From: Sulfuricurvum sp.
Lineage (GTDB): Bacteria; Campylobacterota; Campylobacteria; Campylobacterales; Sulfurimonadaceae
NCBI GenBank assembly: GCA_030694265.1
Contig: JAUXYP010000002.1
Span: 1 to 64,000, forward strand
DNA length: 64,000 nucleotides
Reading direction: 5' to 3'
Below the pieces are notes generated by a model. That model was given only the letters and a program-made list of their open reading frames with translations, was not told where the DNA came from and did no database searches. Position 1 is the stretch's first letter. Each line of letters opens with the position of its first letter. This document shows positions 17,210 through 25,483 of the stretch, piece by piece. The translations under genes and the position numbers were made by a program.

Positions 17210-17986
17210 TTATTTAAACCATTCCATTATGCCCATAACGATTTCGACGCCGATGAGAACAATGATGATCCATTCCAAAAATTCGCTTCGTTTATGATTG
17301 ATGAGGTCCATCACCAGCATGACATCCTCTTTGATCTGAGAGAGTTTTGAGAGGGCGATTTCATGGCGATCATAGAGTTCCAGTACAAAGGCTAAACGGT
17401 TGTAGAGAGCTTCTGCTTGGGCATCATCCCATAAAATATTAGGTTTATCAAGCAGTAAGAGGTTGCTGACCATATCATGTCGGGTGAGGGCTAGCTGTTT
17501 GGTAAATTTGAGCAAATGAGAACGCCTGGTCATTGAAAAAGTATGAATAGATTCAACAATACGGCGGCTACGTGAGAAGAGCATATCAAGACGGTGCTCG
17601 TAGGTTTCCAATCCGACGCTTTGAGAAACAGCAAGGGCACTTATGTTGAGGCTGGTAATGGAAGTCTCTTTGAGGATAATTGCTTCATTGGTAACGCTAA
17701 AAGACGTTGAAAGGGAAGGATCGATGAGAAGGGGATAGTCTTGGTAGGGATGCGCACTCTCATCTTCAGTATGCAATGTTATCCCCAGTTTGTCTAGAGC
17801 ATCTAATATCTCTCTTTTTTCTTCGCTGATGAGCGTCAGCACTCTAAATGGGGAGAGGACAATATGGAGCTTTTGATTCAGACCATAGTAACCATTTTCA
17901 AAGCCTTTGAGCAAAACAATGTCCAAAGCATATTCTATTTTGGCATGAGTAAGAGGCTGGTCAAGATACAAGGATAGAAGATTCAT
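17210..17986 (-). CDS. RMD1/DUF155-family membrane protein
   Basis: A 258-residue protein of the family related to yeast Rmd1/Sif2. The central helical region ILKETSITSLNISALAVSQSVGLETYE and the C-terminal KRSEFLEWIIIVLIGVEIVMG are characteristic: the family ends in one membrane anchor (about 237-256) right after an LEW motif. It is probably a tail-anchored inner-membrane protein with a cytoplasmic domain. Bacterial function is not established. It is separated by 59 bases from the next gene upstream on the same strand. Confidence 0.8.
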   Translation of the reverse strand: MNLLSLYLDQPLTHAKIEYALDIVLLKGFENGYYGLNQKLHIVLSPFRVLTLISEEKREILDALDKLGITLHTEDESAHPYQDYPLLIDPSLSTSFSVTNEAIILKETSITSLNISALAVSQSVGLETYEHRLDMLFSRSRRIVESIHTFSMTRRSHLLKFTKQLALTRHDMVSNLLLLDKPNILWDDAQAEALYNRLAFVLELYDRHEIALSKLSQIKEDVMLVMDLINHKRSEFLEWIIIVLIGVEIVMGIMEWFK

Positions 17987-18045
17987 GAAAGACCTTCAGT
18001 TGTGTTTTACCGATTATAGCATGTTGATGATTACAAAAAAAGCGG

Positions 18046-18930
18046 TTATTTTCGCCCGATAATATCGAAAATATTGATCCCATCGGGGAGTTTGGTGGCA
18101 CCGTCACGGAAGCTGCGTGTATGAGAGATGAGACGCTTGAAGTGTTTACGCAGATGAAAGGCATCCGGAACATTTGGGCGGAACCAGTCACCTTTGGCAC
18201 TAAAAAGCCAGTCGATTCCTGATTTGATATCCAGCAGTGTGTAGTTGTCGGTTTGAATCAGATACTGAATCTGACGTGCCCAGCTCATAACATCAAAAGG
18301 TTCATCAAATTGTGGATCCACGGAAGCTAAACGGCGGATGAAGTACTGCGCCATTTCGAATTGTTCACTGGATGGTTTACTTTCTTCTATTTGGGATGCA
18401 CTGGCCAATGCCGGAGCATTGGAAGCGAGAGATCGGCGCATCCAGCGTTCAAACTCAGCATACCAATCAAAAGAGCGGCGATTCTCACTACGATGGTAAA
18501 GATTAAAGTCATCAAAAAGTTCACGTCGCAACCCTTCGCGGTCGCAGGCTTGGAGCGCGTAAACGTGCAGCTCCTGAAAGGCTTCGTTGGAGAGATTGAG
18601 ATAATGGTTACTGTCACTGTATTGTGTTGCTATGGCGACTGAAACAGCGCTGTCTTGCAGTGTTTGGATCGGTTCTAGGACGTATAGGATCATGACCCCA
18701 TCGGAGGTTTTTTCGCGAATCGTTTTAAGTATTTTTTTGGCTACCAGGGCATCGAGTGCATGGACAACTTCTTTGGGGCTATGACGTAAATTCTCTGCCA
18801 AAAGGGATGCGCTCAACGGCTTGAATTTTTCTCCCCACGCAAAGCTGTGACGAACGATGAGAGGAAGAAGTGCCCGTTCTAAGAGCGTTAAGTCCTCCCG
18901 ATCAATTAGTGCAATAGGGAGGGTGATCAT
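18046..18930 (-). CDS. winged-helix protein, possibly replication- or primosome-associated
   Basis: A 294-residue cytoplasmic protein. Residues about 15-75 look like a winged helix (LTLLERALLPLIVRHSF, LSASLLAENLRHSPKEVVHALDALVAKKIL), as in plasmid and phage initiators. Near 160 there is FDWYAEFERWMRRS, reminiscent of DnaT-type segments. The C-terminal part (YTLLDIKSGIDWLF, WFRPNVPDAFHLRKHFKRLI) recalls DnaD-like domains that end in a LRKHF helix. The gene overlaps 18927-19580 by 4 bases. Assignment is by resemblance only; a transcription factor cannot be excluded. Confidence 0.5.
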   Translation of the reverse strand: MITLPIALIDREDLTLLERALLPLIVRHSFAWGEKFKPLSASLLAENLRHSPKEVVHALDALVAKKILKTIREKTSDGVMILYVLEPIQTLQDSAVSVAIATQYSDSNHYLNLSNEAFQELHVYALQACDREGLRRELFDDFNLYHRSENRRSFDWYAEFERWMRRSLASNAPALASASQIEESKPSSEQFEMAQYFIRRLASVDPQFDEPFDVMSWARQIQYLIQTDNYTLLDIKSGIDWLFSAKGDWFRPNVPDAFHLRKHFKRLISHTRSFRDGATKLPDGINIFDIIGRK

Positions 18931-19580
18931 AACCGTTTTGCGCCAAGGATTGCTTGGGTTTTATGGGCGATATTTTGGGTATTTTTGGCGCGTTCTCTCT
19001 CTATCAGCAACTCGGAGTATTCGCGTTCGATACGGGCTTCAAATAATCCTCTGTCTAATGTGACGTAGTCATAAATCCATTGTTTGGTGACATTACGAAT
19101 GACATCAATATCGAGTGAGTCCAGTAACAGTTCTTGAGAATCAGCACGTTTGATTGACGTAAATTTTACATTTTCAAATCGCGTGAGGGCACTGTGCTGT
19201 GCATTGCGTTCTTCGGTGATGCTTCGGCGCAAATCGTACATAAGATTATAGAGCTTTTGGGTACGTTCCTGTGCCTCTTTTGCCAGAGGCGAGAGCTGCT
19301 CCTCGAGCAATTCTTGAGCAATAAGGGCAATTTTTTCGATTCCGGTTTTAAATGGCATCGTCCTAGTGGAGAGACGATGAAGGAAATCGCTGTAGCAAGT
19401 AACGCTGATGGGACGGATCAGTTCATCGATATGGGAACGTAAAAATACATCTTCGTCGATTTTGAAATAGTTCATAAGTGAACTGACGAATTGGCTACGA
19501 ATTTGGTCATCGGTAGGGGTAAAATGTTGCATGAAAAAGTGTAACATGTTCCGGCAAAAGATGAGATTAAAAAGAGGCAC
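18927..19580 (-). CDS. unrecognised helical protein coupled to the winged-helix gene
   Basis: A 217-residue charged, helical protein with a probable coiled coil at about 95-140 (LLEEQLSPLAKEAQERTQKLYNL). No motif was recognised. The true start may be at residue 12 or 17 (MLHFFM), since the first residues are unusually hydrophobic and lack a good ribosome site. Its end overlaps the start of 18046-18930 by 4 bases, so the two probably work together. Confidence 0.5.
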   Translation of the reverse strand: MPLFNLIFCRNMLHFFMQHFTPTDDQIRSQFVSSLMNYFKIDEDVFLRSHIDELIRPISVTCYSDFLHRLSTRTMPFKTGIEKIALIAQELLEEQLSPLAKEAQERTQKLYNLMYDLRRSITEERNAQHSALTRFENVKFTSIKRADSQELLLDSLDIDVIRNVTKQWIYDYVTLDRGLFEARIEREYSELLIERERAKNTQNIAHKTQAILGAKRL

Positions 19581-19632
19581 TTTAAAGTAATAAGAAAAAA
19601 ATGTTAGTTTTTTAAGATTTATTTCGATTAAT

Positions 19633-19638
19633 TATAAT
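19633..19638 (+). promoter_or_regulatory. -10 box for the histidine kinase gene
   Basis: Consensus TATAAT, 35 bases before the ATG at 19674, in an AT-rich stretch; AAAAGGG gives the ribosome site. The same ATTATAATA sequence read on the other strand could serve the divergent gene. Confidence 0.55.
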
Positions 19639-19673
19639 ACTATATATTCAAGTAGAAATAAAAAAGGGTTTTC

Positions 19674-21272
19674 ATGTCAAAACAGGAGCCTGAACTGATC
19701 ACGGTAGAAGCGATTAAGCAGCGCTTGAGTGACAAGGATCTTCAGTGCCATTATTATGAAGCGATTGTTAATACGACAAAAGATTTGATTGCTTTGACCG
19801 ATGGGGAACGTTTTATTGATGCGAATGCATCGATGATCTCGGTTTGTGATTCGATGGGCAAAACGATTTTTGCCGACGATTTTAGTTTTACTGATTTTTT
19901 TGAACCCATTGATAGGTTCGGCTATATTTATGAGGGGCATAACAACAAGCGATGGTACGAGCTTGCGTTGGCGTGTAGTGACGAGGGTTGTCGCGTTGGA
20001 ATCATGAAGGGTGATGCAGTGCATTCGTTCAATCTTACGTTGACGCGGCTAGAGCCTTTTGACGCAATATATGTCATGACATTAACCGATGTAACAAGCC
20101 TAATGGGGTATAAGTCGACGCTGGAAGAAGGGATTAAAAGCAGTATGAAAGACCGGGATAGAACGCAGTTTCTACTTCGTCAATACGATAAAGCAATCGA
20201 TTCGGCAACGCTTGTGTACAAATGTGATTTGAATGGTATTATCAGTTATGCCAACAAGGCGTTGAGTAAAGTGCTTTTATATGGATATGGTGAATTGCTC
20301 GGTAAACATGTTTCTATTTTTCGTGGACCGACGATAAGTGATGCAGAGTACAGTGCAACATGGAATAAGCTAAAGCAAGGAAAAATACATAGAGCAATTA
20401 CAGAAAATGTGGACAAACTCGGAGAAATACACTATTTTGATGTTACGATGGTGCCGATTCATGACGAGGAGGGTGCTATCGTTGAGTTCCTCTCTCTTCG
20501 GCATGAGATTACCGAGGTGCTGGAAGCAAAAGAATCGGCCATCAGAACACTTCAGGAAAAAAATAAATTTTTTGATCAGGTTTCTCATGAACTGCGTACT
20601 CCTCTCAATGCTATTATTAACTTCACCGATCAAGCACTTGAAAGTTTTGATGAGATTTTTTTAGATGATGAAAGCCGTGATCTTGTTAAAATGTACATTG
20701 ATCGCTCTCATAAAAATTCGCAACAACTGCTCCATCTGATTAACTCTCTCTTGGATATGGCAAAACTGCGATCAGGGAAAGAAAAATACGAGATGGTGCG
20801 TACGGATATTGTCGCATTGGTTGGCGATGTGTATGAAGCAACGGGTGCTTTGAATAGTAAAATATCTTTAGAATACCTTCTTGAACTTCCGGAGCATTCA
20901 ATTTTTATTCAGTGCGATGTACTGCGGTTGCGTCAAATACTGACAAACCTCATTTCAAACGCGATCAAGTTTACACAAAATGGGTACGTAAAAGTAAGTA
21001 TCAAAGAGGTAGGTGCTGATGAGTGCTGGATTGAAATCAAAGATACGGGTGTCGGTATTCCAGAAGATAAAATGGATCGTATCTTTGAACCGTTTGAGCA
21101 AGTAAGTACTCATGATCAGGGGACGGGTCTGGGGCTTGGAATTGTGAATGAGTACGTTAAGGGAATGGGAATGCGATTGGATGTTGTCTCCTCTCTTGGA
21201 GAGGGGAGCTGTTTTACTCTCAAGGTAATCACAACAAAACAAACAGATGGGGATGAAACATGGAAAATATAA
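19674..21272 (+). CDS. PAS-containing sensor histidine kinase
   Basis: A 532-residue cytoplasmic kinase without membrane segments. It has two PAS-like regions (about 30-145, and about 170-285 with LNGIISYANKALSK and LLGKHVS), then a HisKA domain with FDQVSHELRTPLNA (phospho-acceptor His305) and an ATPase domain with NLISNAIKFT, DTGVGIP and GTGLGLGI. All catalytic boxes are intact. The stop overlaps the start of the response regulator by 13 bases, so the two form a coupled two-component system. The signal sensed is unknown; a soluble PAS pair suggests an internal cue such as redox state. Confidence 0.9.
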   Translation: MSKQEPELITVEAIKQRLSDKDLQCHYYEAIVNTTKDLIALTDGERFIDANASMISVCDSMGKTIFADDFSFTDFFEPIDRFGYIYEGHNNKRWYELALACSDEGCRVGIMKGDAVHSFNLTLTRLEPFDAIYVMTLTDVTSLMGYKSTLEEGIKSSMKDRDRTQFLLRQYDKAIDSATLVYKCDLNGIISYANKALSKVLLYGYGELLGKHVSIFRGPTISDAEYSATWNKLKQGKIHRAITENVDKLGEIHYFDVTMVPIHDEEGAIVEFLSLRHEITEVLEAKESAIRTLQEKNKFFDQVSHELRTPLNAIINFTDQALESFDEIFLDDESRDLVKMYIDRSHKNSQQLLHLINSLLDMAKLRSGKEKYEMVRTDIVALVGDVYEATGALNSKISLEYLLELPEHSIFIQCDVLRLRQILTNLISNAIKFTQNGYVKVSIKEVGADECWIEIKDTGVGIPEDKMDRIFEPFEQVSTHDQGTGLGLGIVNEYVKGMGMRLDVVSSLGEGSCFTLKVITTKQTDGDETWKI

Positions 21273-22672
21273 AATTGCTTATTGTTGATGATGTGGAAGA
21301 CAATCGGCTTGTCCTACGCGCTATTTGTCGTAAATTAGACGGATTTGAGATTTTTGAGGCCGTAGATGGGCAGGATGCGGTTGAGAAGTGCGAAGCATTA
21401 CGACCGCACATAGTGCTTATGGATATTATGATGCCACGATTGGACGGTTTTCAAGCCTCAAAGCTCATTAAGGAGCGCTACCCTGATACGATTATTATGG
21501 CGGTAACGGCAGTCATTGATCCGAAAATGGAGGAGAATATGGCTGCTATTGGGGTAGCCGCCTATCTCCGTAAGCCTATTGATAAAGATCTTATTCGTTT
21601 AAAACTGCAAAGTTATGCCGGTGCCCTTTTGATAGGGGGACGAGAAAATAAGCCGTTGAATAACACGACTGCAATCAATCCGTTTAGTAATGAGATTCGT
21701 AATTTTAAAACCGTATTTGATATCCGAAGTATTGAAGGCATTATGGATTTTGGTGTGTGGTTATTGGTTCGTTTTGAGTGTACAAATACGACGGTATGTA
21801 CTAATGTCGATATGATTATCGAGCTTCTCTATGAGTTGTTATATATCGAAATAAAGAACAATGCAATCGTGACAATTACCATAGAAGAGAGTTTTGATGA
21901 GGTATTTATACATGCTACCTTGCCAAAAAAAGCACAGATAGATCAAAAAATAGATCATCTGATTCGCGGATTAGGAGACAGCTGTATTATCAATGAAAAT
22001 ATGGTTGCTTTTCGTGTCGGTATTATTACGGCTAAAAGCAGCGAGAGCAAGGGATGTACTCCTCCTCCGGAAGTACGTGCAATCACTAAAAAACAGGAAC
22101 AAAGTGTTCCCCAAAGCAAACCGGTCGAAAAAGTCAACGATACACGCTCGATCGGGGCAGAAGAGCAACAAGTATTACGTGAAAGCTTTGTGCATAAAAT
22201 TACGGCCAAAGAATATGTTGAAAGCATTGACGATGATGCATTTGGAGAGGTGAGCGATTTACGCGAAGCAGCACGTGAATGGACATCGTGGTTACATACG
22301 CTCAAAGAGGAAGGGACTGAAGAAAACTTTCGACATTTTACCAATGAGGTACTAGAGGTATATTATAATGCTATCAGTGCTTTGTATGAATTTTCAGGGC
22401 TTGCGTATGCGCTTATTGCTCTCTCTTCTTTGATTAAAGCAAATGCAGAGGTCCTGGTACAAGATGATGCAAAACGGGCGAGCACACTACAGTTTTTAGA
22501 GTATTTTAAAAATGATCTTTCTTCATGGGTCGAGCATGTATTTGAACTGCAAGACACGCAAGATATTCACTATCTTGACGGTTCTTTTTTCAGTTCGTGC
22601 ATGCAAATCGAGTCGATTATGACCGGGATAGAAGTGGATTTAGGGGAGGAAGGTGAAATAGAGTTTTTTTAA
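21260..22672 (+). CDS. response regulator with a long unrecognised output region
   Basis: A 470-residue protein. Residues 1-125 are a receiver domain with DD at 10-11, LMDIMMP (phospho-acceptor Asp55), the switch Thr in AVTA, and Lys in RKPI. The remaining 340 residues match no output domain I know. The middle (about 145-245) resembles a degenerate GHKL/ATPase-like half (LLVRFECTN, NAIVTITIEESFDEVFIHATLP), followed by a charged linker and a helical C-terminal domain (about 310-460). No DNA-binding helix-turn-helix is visible, so output may be through protein contacts. It overlaps the kinase gene by 13 bases. Confidence 0.8.
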   Translation: MENIKLLIVDDVEDNRLVLRAICRKLDGFEIFEAVDGQDAVEKCEALRPHIVLMDIMMPRLDGFQASKLIKERYPDTIIMAVTAVIDPKMEENMAAIGVAAYLRKPIDKDLIRLKLQSYAGALLIGGRENKPLNNTTAINPFSNEIRNFKTVFDIRSIEGIMDFGVWLLVRFECTNTTVCTNVDMIIELLYELLYIEIKNNAIVTITIEESFDEVFIHATLPKKAQIDQKIDHLIRGLGDSCIINENMVAFRVGIITAKSSESKGCTPPPEVRAITKKQEQSVPQSKPVEKVNDTRSIGAEEQQVLRESFVHKITAKEYVESIDDDAFGEVSDLREAAREWTSWLHTLKEEGTEENFRHFTNEVLEVYYNAISALYEFSGLAYALIALSSLIKANAEVLVQDDAKRASTLQFLEYFKNDLSSWVEHVFELQDTQDIHYLDGSFFSSCMQIESIMTGIEVDLGEEGEIEFF

Positions 22673-22720
22673 TTCAAAATTTCGCTAAAATACTGTGGGC
22701 GTTATGGATGATGCCTAGAA

Positions 22721-23860
22721 ATGCTCATAAAGAGGCTCCCCTTGTTAACCATTAATTCTACAGTAATCCCTCACGGAGACGAAGATCTCGGGGATAACCT
22801 TTTATATTATGACTATAATATTGACCATTTGCTCTCGCTTGGAGCGAAGGGCCTTACAATGGAAGACGAGGCCTATGTGAGTGCTTTTCGTTCGTTTGAG
22901 GGAGAAGTGTATGAGAACTACATTTATGAAAAATTGCTCCGTTATGCTGCCGATGAACCTCAAATTAAACAGTTTATTATCAAAGGTCCCCACAAGCACC
23001 GTACTCATGCGCAAAGTGATGCGTTATCGGTGAGCTGGAAGGGGCAGATTATCTATCGTGCCCGCCATAAAGAGATCGGGGAATTTGACGGATTGCTGTT
23101 TACCGATAAAGAGCTTTATTTTGTGGAAATGACTCTCGTGAAATCGGTGAGTAATCTCAAAAAACGGCTTCGTAAAAAACGGGCATTGCTCGAAGTGCTT
23201 TTTCCTCGCTACAACGTCAAAGCGTTATTGGTTCTGAATGAAGGCGCCACAGGGACATCTGAATTGCCTGAGTACGCGAGCGTATGGATGACACAGCCTT
23301 ACAGTGCACGCCACATCTTGGAGAGCTTGCGCACAAGAGCACCTAGGGCTGAGATGATGCGAGTCCAAAGTGATAAAATCGCGCATGCGGATGATCTTAA
23401 AGTTGCGGCGTTTAAATATTACAGTACCCTCACATGGATGATGCGATCGTTGCGCAACGGAGGCACTCCTGTAAATTGGGATTTTTTCCGTAGAAGTGCG
23501 ACGCAACGGTATCATGATATTTACACCAAAGTGTATGTCGGGTATATGAGTATTGAAGATTTTAAAATCCTTGCACCCAACATCTCTTTTGAGGGAAGCA
23601 ATGCAAAGCGGGCAATTGTTGCGATTGAAAAAGATCATTCGGGCGGTTATTTTCTCACCTATTTTTTACGTCATGCCGGAAAAAAGTTGGACAATGTGAC
23701 GATCACGGATGGAAATGCAAGAGCCATTAAAAAAGACCCATTAGGGATCACTCTTACAGAAATGAATCATCTCGATAAAGCAATGGATGAAAGTTTTTAT
23801 CTCAGTTTAGACCAATTACGAGAAGTTCAAAAAACGCTCAGTACTATTACCCATAAATAA
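22721..23860 (+). CDS. unrecognised protein with a possible PD-(D/E)xK-like core
   Basis: A 379-residue cytoplasmic protein. Residues about 118-140 read EFDGLLFTDKELYFVEMTLVK, an Asp followed by a strand and a buried Glu as in restriction-like nucleases (D-x(10-12)-E-x-K). Here the Lys of ExK is replaced by Thr, but a Lys-rich helix (KSVSNLKKRLRKK) follows. The segment before (EVYENYIYEKLL) could be the N-terminal helix of such a fold. The C-terminal half is unassigned. The start is ambiguous: ATG 22721 has no good ribosome site, whereas a TTG at 22742 has AGAGG six bases before it. TAAAAT at 22686-22691 is a possible -10 box. Confidence 0.5.
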   Translation: MLIKRLPLLTINSTVIPHGDEDLGDNLLYYDYNIDHLLSLGAKGLTMEDEAYVSAFRSFEGEVYENYIYEKLLRYAADEPQIKQFIIKGPHKHRTHAQSDALSVSWKGQIIYRARHKEIGEFDGLLFTDKELYFVEMTLVKSVSNLKKRLRKKRALLEVLFPRYNVKALLVLNEGATGTSELPEYASVWMTQPYSARHILESLRTRAPRAEMMRVQSDKIAHADDLKVAAFKYYSTLTWMMRSLRNGGTPVNWDFFRRSATQRYHDIYTKVYVGYMSIEDFKILAPNISFEGSNAKRAIVAIEKDHSGGYFLTYFLRHAGKKLDNVTITDGNARAIKKDPLGITLTEMNHLDKAMDESFYLSLDQLREVQKTLSTITHK

Positions 23861-23912
23861 CAAATCACTAACGTATCCATTATCCAGAATTACTCTTTTT
23901 AACGGTAAGAGA

Positions 23913-24827
23913 TCAGGGGGATGTGTCCGTTGATAGAGTACTCAAATGATAAACTTCTCCGACTTTTAACAGTTGCACAGTGAGCCAAGAGGTATCTTGT
24001 GCCACACACTCTTTGAACCATTCAAGCGGTTCCTCGAGCGGCTCATCGGAGAGATCAAATGTTCCATAATGAATAGGGATAAGCGTTTGTGCTCCCAAAT
24101 CGAGCGCTGCTTGAATCGCTTCGGGGGGATTAAGATGATTTTGATGCATGATCCACTCGGGCTTGTATGCGCCAATGGGTAAAAAAGCCTCGTCAATCTC
24201 AAAACGTTCCCCTATACGTTTAAAATGTTCTCCAGTCGCACTGTCTCCGCTGTGATAGAGCGTATGCTTTTCATTTTGTATAACATACCCTCCCCATAGT
24301 ACTTTATTCGTATCAAAGAATGTTCTACGGCTCCAGTGTTTTGCAGGAACGAGCGTAATAAATAACCCCCCAACCATGAGCGATTCCCACCATTCCATCT
24401 CGAAACACTGTTCTCGATCAATTATTTTTTTCATGTAGCGCCAAAACCCTGCGGGAGCGACGATAATCAGATCAGGATTTTGCGCCAGAAGATATAGGAT
24501 GGTGGCTTTATCATAATGGTCATAGTGGGCATGGGTAATGAGGACAACATCTGCATACAATTGCTCTTTTGGCAAGGGGAGGGGTGTTAATCGATCGTGC
24601 ATGGGGATGTTGCCAAACACTGGATCAATGGCGACAGTCGTCTCTCCAAGTCGCAACCATACAGAAGCATGCCCAAGCCACATAGCGTATTCCCCTTGGG
24701 GTAGATGTGAATGCGTGACAATGGGAACAGAACTATTGGAATGTTTCTTTTTGGAAAAAAATTTCCCTAATTGCCAGCGAAGAATTTTGACAAATGAGAC
24801 TCGTGGAGAGGTGAAATTTTCGGTCAT
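23913..24827 (-). CDS. MBL-fold metallohydrolase (NAPE-PLD/RomA/UlaG-like)
   Basis: A 304-residue metallo-beta-lactamase-fold hydrolase. Metal-binding motifs are in order: LGHASVWLRL, TVAIDPVFG, THAHYDHYD, PAKHWSRRTFFD, YHSGDSATG, and PIHYGTF. The PAKHWS and GDSATG combination matches the family containing N-acyl-phosphatidylethanolamine phospholipase D and RomA, so a phospholipid- or lactone-type substrate is possible. No signal peptide; it is likely cytoplasmic. Substrate unknown. Confidence 0.85.
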   Translation of the reverse strand: MTENFTSPRVSFVKILRWQLGKFFSKKKHSNSSVPIVTHSHLPQGEYAMWLGHASVWLRLGETTVAIDPVFGNIPMHDRLTPLPLPKEQLYADVVLITHAHYDHYDKATILYLLAQNPDLIIVAPAGFWRYMKKIIDREQCFEMEWWESLMVGGLFITLVPAKHWSRRTFFDTNKVLWGGYVIQNEKHTLYHSGDSATGEHFKRIGERFEIDEAFLPIGAYKPEWIMHQNHLNPPEAIQAALDLGAQTLIPIHYGTFDLSDEPLEEPLEWFKECVAQDTSWLTVQLLKVGEVYHLSTLSTDTSP

Positions 24828-24906
24828 AAAAAGCCAATAAGGTAAAATTATTATGTAAGAGGATTATATCTTGATTCTTGAATAATTGAAGGGGATTTTT
24901 GTATGA

Positions 24907-24995
24907 TGGCGGGCCACCAAGGATTTGAACCTTGGGAGGTTTAACCCTCGCCGGTTTTCAAGACCGGTGCATTCGACCACTCTGCCAGTGACCCG
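24907..24995 (-). tRNA. tRNA-Ser (UGA)
   Basis: Read on the minus strand, GGGTCAC pairs with GTGGCCC to form the acceptor stem. The anticodon loop CTTGAAA carries TGA (24958-24960 on +), the T arm is CAAGG-TTCAAAT-CCTTG, and a long variable arm is present as expected for Ser. Discriminator G and CCA are encoded. Last of four tRNAs on this strand. Confidence 0.95.
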
Positions 24996-25021
24996 CATAA
25001 AAATGAGCATATTTTACATTG

Positions 25022-25095
25022 TGGAGGTGGCACCCGGATTCGAACCGGGGGTCAAGGTTTTGCAAACCAGCGCCTTACCACTTGGCCATGCCACC
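25022..25095 (-). tRNA. tRNA-Cys (GCA)
   Basis: Minus-strand acceptor GGTGGCA/TGCCACC, anticodon loop TTTGCAA with GCA, T arm CCCGG-TTCGAAT-CCGGG, discriminator T as is typical for Cys, and encoded CCA. It lies 10 bases after tRNA-Leu and 26 bases before tRNA-Ser in the direction of transcription. Confidence 0.95.
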
Positions 25096-25105
25096 ACCGA
25101 TGTAA

Positions 25106-25192
25106 TGGTGCCCGGAGCCGGACTTGAACCGGCACAGTGTTACCACCGAGGGATTTTAAGTCCCTTGCGTCTACCGATTTCGCCATCCGGGC
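25106..25192 (-). tRNA. tRNA-Leu (UAA)
   Basis: Minus-strand acceptor GCCCGGA/TCCGGGC, anticodon TAA inside GGGACTTAAAATCCC, a long variable arm typical of Leu, T arm GCCGG-TTCAAGT-CCGGC, discriminator A and encoded CCA. Confidence 0.95.
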
Positions 25193-25208
25193 AACGATAA
25201 CGAAAAAA

Positions 25209-25253
25209 ATACCTCAGTTAAGACATCGAATATCGATATTTCAACTGAGGTAT
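25209..25253 (-). terminator. hairpin with T run between tRNA-Gly and tRNA-Leu
   Basis: A perfect 11-bp inverted repeat (ATACCTCAGTT at 25209-25219, AACTGAGGTAT at 25243-25253). On the minus strand it is followed by a run of T (A run at 25203-25209 on +), which is the form of a rho-independent terminator after tRNA-Gly. The loop is long (23 bases). Only 16 bases separate it from tRNA-Leu, leaving no room for another promoter. Confidence 0.65.
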
Positions 25254-25254
25254 A

Positions 25255-25329
<75 letters not shown>

Positions 25330-25348
25330 ATCTTTTTCGTGGAGTGGA

Positions 25349-25377
25349 AGTATAGCAATTTTTTGGTAGTCTGTAAA
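25349..25377 (-). promoter_or_regulatory. sigma-70 promoter for tRNA-Gly and possibly the whole tRNA block
   Basis: Minus strand: -35 TTTACA (25377-25372), a 17-base spacer, and -10 TATACT (25354-25349), ending 20 bases before the tRNA-Gly 5' end. The spacing and boxes are close to consensus, unusually complete for this lineage, as expected for a strong tRNA promoter. Confidence 0.8.
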
Positions 25378-25438
25378 GAGTTTTACTTAATTTTGTAGTT
25401 TTGTACTTTTTTGAAAGTTTTTGAGAGTTCCCCTGCGG

Positions 25439-25444
25439 TATAAT
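25439..25444 (+). promoter_or_regulatory. -10 box for ilvD
   Basis: TATAAT, 40 bases before the ilvD ATG, preceded by about 50 bases with phased T runs and no proper -35. This is the usual vegetative promoter form in Helicobacter/Campylobacter relatives. Confidence 0.65.
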
Positions 25445-25483
25445 CGTGTTAATTTAATGTATCAATTTATTCAAAGGAATTTC

